Positions 58,527-64,000 of a stretch of 64,000 bases of DNA are shown piece after piece. The notes beneath the pieces were generated by a model, which searched no databases, was not told the origin of the DNA, and worked only from the letters and a program-made list of their open reading frames with translations. Source of the DNA: JACPFJ01 sp036504875. GTDB lineage: Bacteria > Desulfobacterota > Desulfuromonadia > Geobacterales > Pseudopelobacteraceae. The stretch is taken from the NCBI GenBank assembly GCA_036504875.1, contig DASXUK010000047.1, positions 1 to 64,000 on the forward strand. Direction: 5' to 3'. How positions within the stretch are numbered: the stretch's first letter is position 1; each line of letters starts with the position of its first letter. The translations under genes and the position numbers were made by a program.

Positions 58527-59735
58527 ATGGTTGATCTCCTGAAAACCTCAGTTGTACTGATCCTGATCGTCCTGCTTCTGCGGCGCAAGATCTCCATGGC
58601 CGCTGTCATGCCAATCGGCGCCCTGCTGTTGGGCATCATCTACCTCACTCCCCCGGCTGTATTCTTTAAAGCCACGCTCCGCGCTGTTTTTGCTCCCAAA
58701 TCACTCGAAATGACCTTGACCCTGATGCTGACCATGCTGATGGAAAACATCCTGCGAACTACCGGTATGCTTAAGCGAATGGTCTCCTCGTTATCGGTGG
58801 CTTTGCCTGACCGGCGCGTGGTTATGGCTGCCATGCCTGCCATGATCGGACTGTTGCCCTCGCCGGGAGGGGCCGTTTTTTCGGCACCCATGGTCAATGA
58901 GGCTGCCGGACAGGTCCAGGTCAACGCCGAACAAAAGGCGATGATCAATTACTGGTATCGCCATATCTGGGAGTATATTTCGCCCCTTTATCCGGGCATC
59001 ATCCTGGCAGCCGGGATCACCGGCCTTTCTACTCAGACCCTTTTTGTCGCTAATCTGCCCTTTGCGCTCTCTGTGATAGGATGGGGAGCTGTTTTTTGCT
59101 TTCGAGGCATCGGGCCGGATCTGCCGGCGCCTGCTGAGACCGGTCGCGGCAGGCACTTTCTGGCTTTTTTGGCCATGGTTTCCCCGATCCTGCTTGCATT
59201 GCTGCTGGTGGTCCTGTTCCGGGTAAATCCGGCTCTGTCGCTTGGCTTGGCCGTAGTAGCGCTCTACTTCATCCAGCGTTATACCCTCGGAATGATCATC
59301 AGGAGTTTGACTGAAAGTATCTCCGCCAAAGCTCTTTTTCTGGTGATCGGCATAATGATCTTTCAGGAGTTGCTGAAGGTTACCGGCGCCTTGGTCGGCA
59401 TATCATCTTTTTTTTCATCATCGGGGTTGCCGGTGACGGTGGTATTGATCTCGATTCCTTTTTTTGCCGGGATAATGACCGGTTTGACGGTCGGTTTTGT
59501 CGGGATCACTTTTCCGTTGCTATTGCCGCTGATGGGTGGTGAATTTCCCTCGCCGGGCCTGGTGGCGCTAGCTTTTGGCGCCGGTTTTGCCGGGGTGATG
59601 CTTTCCCCGGTGCATCTCTGTTATGTGCTGACTTGCGATTATTTTCAGGCTGATATAGCCAGGGTCTACCACCGGCTGCTGATTCCTACGGTCCTGGTTC
59701 TGGCGGCGGCGATCATCCCGCTGTATGCCTACTGA
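58527..59735 (+). CDS. DUF401-family membrane protein
   Basis: 402 residues with about ten membrane helices. The conserved loop LLPSPGGAVFSAPMVNE and the C-terminal half matching LSPVHLCYVLTCDYF fit the DUF401 family (ion-transporter-like superfamily). The substrate is unknown. It starts 7 nt after the receiver gene. Confidence 0.8.
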   Translation: MVDLLKTSVVLILIVLLLRRKISMAAVMPIGALLLGIIYLTPPAVFFKATLRAVFAPKSLEMTLTLMLTMLMENILRTTGMLKRMVSSLSVALPDRRVVMAAMPAMIGLLPSPGGAVFSAPMVNEAAGQVQVNAEQKAMINYWYRHIWEYISPLYPGIILAAGITGLSTQTLFVANLPFALSVIGWGAVFCFRGIGPDLPAPAETGRGRHFLAFLAMVSPILLALLLVVLFRVNPALSLGLAVVALYFIQRYTLGMIIRSLTESISAKALFLVIGIMIFQELLKVTGALVGISSFFSSSGLPVTVVLISIPFFAGIMTGLTVGFVGITFPLLLPLMGGEFPSPGLVALAFGAGFAGVMLSPVHLCYVLTCDYFQADIARVYHRLLIPTVLVLAAAIIPLYAY

Positions 59736-59861
59736 TCTTTCCGTTGTCCTGGTTTTTTTGATCTATGAATACGCAGTTGGAAAAATATGCTCTGTAATAT
59801 ACAATGTTTGCGCTGCTGTTTTCTGACGCCGCCGTGTTATTCATCAACAAGGAGGATGAAA

Positions 59862-60722
59862 ATGAAACGATTATTTTTTCTCTTAACAACGGGCTTCACG
59901 GTTCTGATGCTGAACGGCTGTCTGGTTAAGGAAAGTACTTATCTGAAGAAGGTCGAGGAGTCTGAGAATTTGACCAGGGATCTTTCCGACCTGAAACAGA
60001 AACATGACACGCTGGTGGCCGAGAATAATGCCCTCAAGGTTGAGCATGCCAAGCTGAAAAAAGAAGCGGCCGGCCTGGCCAAGGACAAAGAAGCGCTGAG
60101 CAAGGATAAAAAAGAACTTGAGCAGGTCTTGAAGGCCAAGTCCGACACCCTCTCTCGCAATGTCAGTGATTTGCGCCAGAATGTAGCCAATCTTGAGGCT
60201 GAGAATAAAAAGCTGAAAGAGGAGATTATTGAGCTGCAAAAGGTCAAGGAGGAAAAGGTCAAAGAGGTCAGCGGCACCTATGAAAAACTGCTTGAGAATA
60301 TGAAGAGCGAGATTGCACAGGGACAGGTGACGATCTCCGAGCTGAAGGGAAAATTGACGGTCAATATGGAGGCCGCTATTTTGTTTGACTCAGGCAAAGC
60401 CGATGTAAAGCCGGAGGGGCTGGTGATCCTCCAGAAGATGGTCGAAACCTTGAAGGGTGTTCAGGACAAAGCGATTCGCATCGAGGGTCATACCGACAAC
60501 ATCCCGATCACCGGCGCGTTGACACGGACCTTTCCCACTAACTGGGAACTTTCGGCGGCCAGAGCCATCAATGTTACTAAATATTTGCAACAGCAAGGCA
60601 TCGATCCGGCCACGCTCTCGGCGGCCGCCTTTAGTGAGTACAAGCCGGTGGCCGACAATGCTATCAAAGAAGAGCGGGCCAAGAACCGTCGAATTGAGAT
60701 TACACTGGTGGCAAAAGACTAA
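59862..60722 (+). CDS. OmpA-like lipoprotein with long coiled coil
   Basis: 286 residues: lipoprotein signal (NGC, Cys at residue 20), a heptad coiled coil over residues 30-150 rich in Lys, Leu and Glu, and a C-terminal OmpA/MotB-type peptidoglycan-binding domain (ILFDSGKADVKPEG, IRIEGHTDNIPI, NWELSAARAINV). It anchors the outer membrane to the wall or spaces it from the wall. GGAGG lies six bases before the ATG at 59862. Confidence 0.88.
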   Translation: MKRLFFLLTTGFTVLMLNGCLVKESTYLKKVEESENLTRDLSDLKQKHDTLVAENNALKVEHAKLKKEAAGLAKDKEALSKDKKELEQVLKAKSDTLSRNVSDLRQNVANLEAENKKLKEEIIELQKVKEEKVKEVSGTYEKLLENMKSEIAQGQVTISELKGKLTVNMEAAILFDSGKADVKPEGLVILQKMVETLKGVQDKAIRIEGHTDNIPITGALTRTFPTNWELSAARAINVTKYLQQQGIDPATLSAAAFSEYKPVADNAIKEERAKNRRIEITLVAKD

Positions 60723-61417
60723 TGGCAAAGAAAAAGCAGCCGGCCAATCCTCCCAAGCCGCAGGAGTTCCAGACAAAATCCTTTAGCAGCCTGAAGGGTA
60801 TCGCAGTGGCAGCGGTGCCGGCCACAGTTCAGGAACCCCCCAAGCCTGCCGTACCGCTGAACATCCCCGACGAGGATGATAGCTATGTGTTTCAGCAGGC
60901 CATGGGTGGCGTCAGGCCGCTGGTGAAGCCTGAGCCGCGTCCCACTTCTCCAGCTCAAAAGACGAAACCGGCCCAGATTCGCAGGCAGGCTGCCGTTGAC
61001 CTGGCAAATCAGGCCGAAGTGGATGCGTTTGCCCAGGCCATAGGCCAGCTTAAGCTGGATGTAAATTTTGCTGATAAGTTTCCCGAGGATGATGAGATCA
61101 AGCCTTTGGGGGGCAATCGTCTGCGGCAGTTGAAAAAAGGCATCATCCGGGTCGATCGCCAGCTTGACCTGCATGGTCTGACCCGTGAGGAGGCGCTTTC
61201 AGCTTTGACACGCTTTATCCGCAATGCCCGTGTGCATGGGGAAAAGGCGGTGCTGGTCATTACCGGCAAAGGAATTAACTCACCCGGTGAGCCGGTCCTG
61301 CAGCAGGCAGTGGCGGCCTGGCTGCGCGAGGCCGGCAAAGAACTTGTGGCTGAGTTTGATTCTGCTCCGCGCGAGATGGGTGGCAGCGGCGCTCTGGTGG
61401 TGTTTTTAAAGGGATAG
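60722..61417 (+). CDS. Smr-domain protein
   Basis: 231 residues. An N-terminal, poorly conserved region (1-130, Lys/Pro-rich) precedes a C-terminal Smr domain with LDLHGLTREEAL and VITGKGINSPGEPVL. Smr domains nick DNA or RNA at branches or collided ribosomes. The first base overlaps the stop codon of the OmpA-like gene. Confidence 0.85.
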   Translation: MAKKKQPANPPKPQEFQTKSFSSLKGIAVAAVPATVQEPPKPAVPLNIPDEDDSYVFQQAMGGVRPLVKPEPRPTSPAQKTKPAQIRRQAAVDLANQAEVDAFAQAIGQLKLDVNFADKFPEDDEIKPLGGNRLRQLKKGIIRVDRQLDLHGLTREEALSALTRFIRNARVHGEKAVLVITGKGINSPGEPVLQQAVAAWLREAGKELVAEFDSAPREMGGSGALVVFLKG

Positions 61418-61447
61418 TCCCCTAGCTGGATCCCAATCTATGATGCT

Positions 61448-61480
61448 AAAAATGCCCCGGATAATTCCGGGGCATTTTTA
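61448..61480. terminator. Bidirectional intrinsic terminator
   Basis: Stem AAATGCCCCGG/CCGGGGCATTT with a 6-nt loop, A-rich on one side and T-rich on the other, between the convergent Smr and cytochrome genes. Confidence 0.85.
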
Positions 61481-61523
61481 GTTGGACCAGCCAGTCCTTT
61501 TCAGGTGTATTACAGACCGAATG

Positions 61524-63809
61524 TTACTGATTGGCGTTGAACGTGCCTCCATAGGTAGCCGAAGCACCTTTGACGAAGGCACCGTAGTTGACAGCCTGGC
61601 GCGTTCCTGCGGGGCGTTTGGCGAGCAGCGCCGCCGGGGTCGGCAGGGTCAGCGGAGTCGGTCCGGCGCTGATCGATGCCTGTGCGGCAGCAATCTGAGC
61701 TGGCGACGAGTTGTTGTAGAGGTTCTCGTAGGAGTCCATCAACAGCTGGATGACATACTTGAAGTCGTGCACCGCCGCCGACTTATTGGCAACCAGGGTG
61801 ATGGAAGTGTTCGGAACCCTGATGCCGGCTCCGTTCAACACATAGGTGGTGGACTTGGCAGCCGAGGGATTGGCCTTGGCGGCGATGGCCAGGTTGAAGG
61901 CGGCCTTGTAGAGCGGCAGTGTCCAGGCCGTGAATGTATTGGCGCCAGCATGGTTATCGGCAACGCCGTTTACTGAAGTCAGGGCTACGTTGAAGTAATA
62001 TGGGTTGGTCGTATCATCGTAGAACAGTCCTTGAGCTGCCATCAGTGCAATGATGTAGTTCTGCAGATCCTGGATCTGAGAGCCGATCGAGATGCTGGCG
62101 GGATTGCCGCTGTAGTTGGTGGTATCGGCAGTTGCCCTGTTACCAGCCAGGAACCCTGCGCCGGGATCATTGGACAGATTAGTGGCTGCCGTTATGCCAG
62201 GGTGGCAGGTGGTGCAGTTAGCCCCGTTCGGCTTCCATGTGTGGCCACCCACACGGACAGGCTCGGTGGGATTACCCATGTGGCAGCCGGTACAATTGGT
62301 CTGCTGGTGGCTTACGTTGGCGGTGTAGGTTTTGTTGGCGAATTCATAGGCATTGACACCCCACAACATGGCGGCGGTGCCGAGGTAGTGATTGTTTTTG
62401 AAGTTGGCCCCAGTTAAAGGTCTTCCGGCAGCGAGCTTATCCTGGAAGAGGCTAAGACCGCTCTCCCGGCCCTGGTGACAGAAGATGCAGATGGAGGCAT
62501 TGCCGGCATTGCCAGGCAGCGGTTGGGTGTCGAGGAAAACATTGCCAAAGATGGAACCCCAGCCGGAAAAACCGGCAACATTATTAGAACCGGTATAGTT
62601 GGTCATGATAGCAGGGGTGCGGACATTCTTGGTGTGTCCGGTGCCATTGGCATGCGGGTCATGACAGGTAATACAGACGGCGGTCGATTGGTTCCAGACC
62701 ACTGCCGGCTCATTGGGGCGACGTGTGGTGGGGCTGGGATCCATCATGGAGATGGCGGAAATGCCGTTATGGCATTTCGCACAGGTACCCGGGCTCGAGG
62801 TGCTGGGAATGGACAGATCGAGCGGGTACTGACCAACCCCGATTTCGTTCCAGGGCACCACGGTCTTGTCGTTATGGGCGGAACTGGACCACTGGCTGTA
62901 GACGTTCGACTGATGGGTCTGGGTCTGAGCGTACTTATAGAGCCCCTTGGTGTGGCAGGCGGCGCAGACCAGGGCTGTGGTGTTGAAGCGTTTGGGGACA
63001 AGGATCGTTGAAGAAAGCACCCTGAGGGTGGGTGCATTCCAAGCGCCGGCACCGGCAATCTGGGACTTGCGGAAGACCGGAACGTTGAGGGTTGTGGCCC
63101 CTGCCGTCGCTGGATGCGCCACCTCATGGGCATCATGGCAGTTGGCGCAGGAAACGGTGGGATCCGGCATGTTGTTGGGGTCCGGCTTGGTCAGGTTGCC
63201 GGCGGTGTCATACCTGAACTGCTGGTTCGAATTGTGGCAGACCGAGCACTCCTCGATATTCTGGTTTTTGGTGACCGGCGTCGCGGTTCCTGCTACCACC
63301 TCCGGAGTACCGAAAAGGGTGGCCTGGCTGGTACCGGTGGAACCCTGGAAGAAAAACTTGTCCGGGATATTATTAGTGTTGGCATGGGCAGTTGCCTTGA
63401 ACACAGCGGGATCATCGAAGGGGGCAACCCCTGTCGGGTTATGGCACTGCTGGCAGCGGGCGTAATCCGGCACAGGAAAGGCAATCGGTCCGATTCCCCA
63501 GTGGAGGCCGCCGCCGCCGTGGCAATCCTCGCAGCCGACGATCTCTTTGTTGGTAGCTTGATTGAAGTGGACCGAACTTTTCCAGGCACTCACGATGGTC
63601 CGGCCGTCATTCGCCCCGCGCATGGTAATATCCTGTGTGGCTGCATGGCAGTTGTTGGTACAGGAGGCGGAACCTACCCGGGGGGCGTTCTGCACGGTAG
63701 TAACCGTGCTTTCCGCGCCTTCCTTTTTACTTGAGCCGCAGCCTCCCAGCAGAGAGGTGGCCGCAAAAAGCGATAAAGCGATAAAACTGAACAGAATCTT
63801 ATTACGCAT
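61524..63809 (-). CDS. Outer-membrane lipoprotein multiheme cytochrome c, OmcB-like
   Basis: 761 residues. Signal peptide with lipobox LGGC (Cys at residue 24). Ten CXXCH motifs (CEDCH, CQQCH, CSVCH, CANCH, CAACH, CAKCH, CITCH, CIFCH, CTGCH, CTTCH) plus one CX3CH (CTNNCH near residue 52) occupy the first 540 residues; the last 220 carry none. The N-terminal layout (GCEDCHGGGG...GIGPIAFPVPD) resembles OmcB of Geobacter. It would move electrons outside the cell. Start follows GAGGAGG; an upstream cytochrome gene ends 28 nt before it. Confidence 0.87.
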   Translation of the reverse strand: MRNKILFSFIALSLFAATSLLGGCGSSKKEGAESTVTTVQNAPRVGSASCTNNCHAATQDITMRGANDGRTIVSAWKSSVHFNQATNKEIVGCEDCHGGGGLHWGIGPIAFPVPDYARCQQCHNPTGVAPFDDPAVFKATAHANTNNIPDKFFFQGSTGTSQATLFGTPEVVAGTATPVTKNQNIEECSVCHNSNQQFRYDTAGNLTKPDPNNMPDPTVSCANCHDAHEVAHPATAGATTLNVPVFRKSQIAGAGAWNAPTLRVLSSTILVPKRFNTTALVCAACHTKGLYKYAQTQTHQSNVYSQWSSSAHNDKTVVPWNEIGVGQYPLDLSIPSTSSPGTCAKCHNGISAISMMDPSPTTRRPNEPAVVWNQSTAVCITCHDPHANGTGHTKNVRTPAIMTNYTGSNNVAGFSGWGSIFGNVFLDTQPLPGNAGNASICIFCHQGRESGLSLFQDKLAAGRPLTGANFKNNHYLGTAAMLWGVNAYEFANKTYTANVSHQQTNCTGCHMGNPTEPVRVGGHTWKPNGANCTTCHPGITAATNLSNDPGAGFLAGNRATADTTNYSGNPASISIGSQIQDLQNYIIALMAAQGLFYDDTTNPYYFNVALTSVNGVADNHAGANTFTAWTLPLYKAAFNLAIAAKANPSAAKSTTYVLNGAGIRVPNTSITLVANKSAAVHDFKYVIQLLMDSYENLYNNSSPAQIAAAQASISAGPTPLTLPTPAALLAKRPAGTRQAVNYGAFVKGASATYGGTFNANQ

Positions 63810-63837
63810 CGATATACCTCCTCAATTTTAATCGAAA

Positions 63838-64000
63838 CTAGAACTTGCCGGCATCATGGCACTTGATGCAGCTTCTGCCGTTGCTTTTGGATCTGAAATT
63901 ATCCTTGATTGATCCCCAGTTGCGAGGATGCGGGCTCACTTGCAGCCCGGTTCGGGCGCTGTGGCATTTTATGCAGACATCGCCATTATCGTGGCAGGTC
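63838..64000 (-). CDS. Multiheme c-type cytochrome, C-terminal fragment
   Basis: The last 53 codons of a gene running off the window; 5' part missing. It reads TCHDNGDVCIKCHSARTG... and ends SCIKCHDAGKF, so at least three heme sites are present (the first only partly visible). It lies immediately upstream of the OmcB-like gene in the same direction, which makes a cytochrome operon likely. Confidence 0.8.
   Translation of the reverse strand, partial: TCHDNGDVCIKCHSARTGLQVSPHPRNWGSIKDNFRSKSNGRSCIKCHDAGKF

Noticed and set aside
61482..63830. Several long open frames on the plus strand opposite the OmcB-like cytochrome
   Set aside because: They arise from the Gly/Ala/Cys-rich composition of the cytochrome gene and contain no motifs.
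1..64000. CRISPR array, prophage or integrated plasmid
   Set aside because: No spaced direct-repeat array, integrase, phage structural gene or attachment-site repeat was seen.

Overview
The window reads as ordinary chromosome from a Geobacter/Desulfuromonas-type bacterium (Desulfuromonadia, formerly Deltaproteobacteria). Lines of support: an acetate-type CoA-transferase, a single-chain pyruvate:ferredoxin oxidoreductase, a UbiD/UbiA/UbiX set typical of futalosine-route menaquinone synthesis, an A-type flavodiiron protein, many response regulators and HD-GYP proteins, a GEMM cyclic-dinucleotide riboswitch, and multiheme c-type cytochromes beside an MtrB/PioB-like porin. No species can be named from sequence reading alone. 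There is no prophage, CRISPR array, transposase gene or rRNA; the only mobile-like DNA is two copies of a ~160-bp inverted-repeat element.

Layout. 1-6.3 kb: CoA-transferase (cut by the window edge), Dabb protein, cytidylate-kinase-like protein, monofunctional transglycosylase, rlmN, RhlE-type helicase. 6.8-16.6 kb: mtnP with a PfkB kinase, a PilF-like TPR lipoprotein with rodZ, then a signalling block (zinc-ribbon GAF protein, two single-domain regulators, Usp, receiver-histidine kinase), a COG2509 flavoprotein and a YhaM-like exonuclease. 16.6-23 kb: nfo, moeA, an MCE/MlaD-like protein, metY, a carotenoid-family membrane protein and a nucleoside phosphorylase. 23-33.7 kb: tRNA-Ser, SRP RNA, dnaX-ebfC-recR, PFOR, a small epimerase, an endonuclease III relative, a candidate small RNA, folK, a YHS protein and a transaldolase. 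33.7-38.9 kb: repeat copy 1, glgA, and mqnL-lipoprotein-mqnP-mqnM. 39-47.3 kb: flavodiiron protein, HEAT and HD-GYP proteins, radA, dksA, histidine kinase, tRNA-Ala.

47.3-53.9 kb is the least familiar part: a promoter, GEMM riboswitch and terminator drive a 110-residue protein of unknown function, followed by an HD-GYP protein, an HDAC-family deacetylase with two unrecognised partners, a 36-residue membrane peptide, a four-helix membrane protein, an MlaF-like ATPase and repeat copy 2. 53.9-64 kb carries a possible electron conduit (ten-site MtrA/DmsE-like cytochrome plus MtrB-like porin) with a binding protein, receiver and permease, then an OmpA-like lipoprotein, an Smr protein and, on the minus strand, an OmcB-like lipoprotein cytochrome preceded by the end of another cytochrome gene.

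How the parts fit: acetate and pyruvate enter central metabolism through the CoA-transferase and PFOR, menaquinone links to the cytochromes, and the cytochrome/porin set would carry electrons outward. Several regulators and the riboswitch point to cyclic-dinucleotide control nearby. The strongest candidates for undescribed biology are the riboswitch-controlled protein, the small RNA with an anti-Shine-Dalgarno loop (32006-32088), and the paired inverted-repeat elements.
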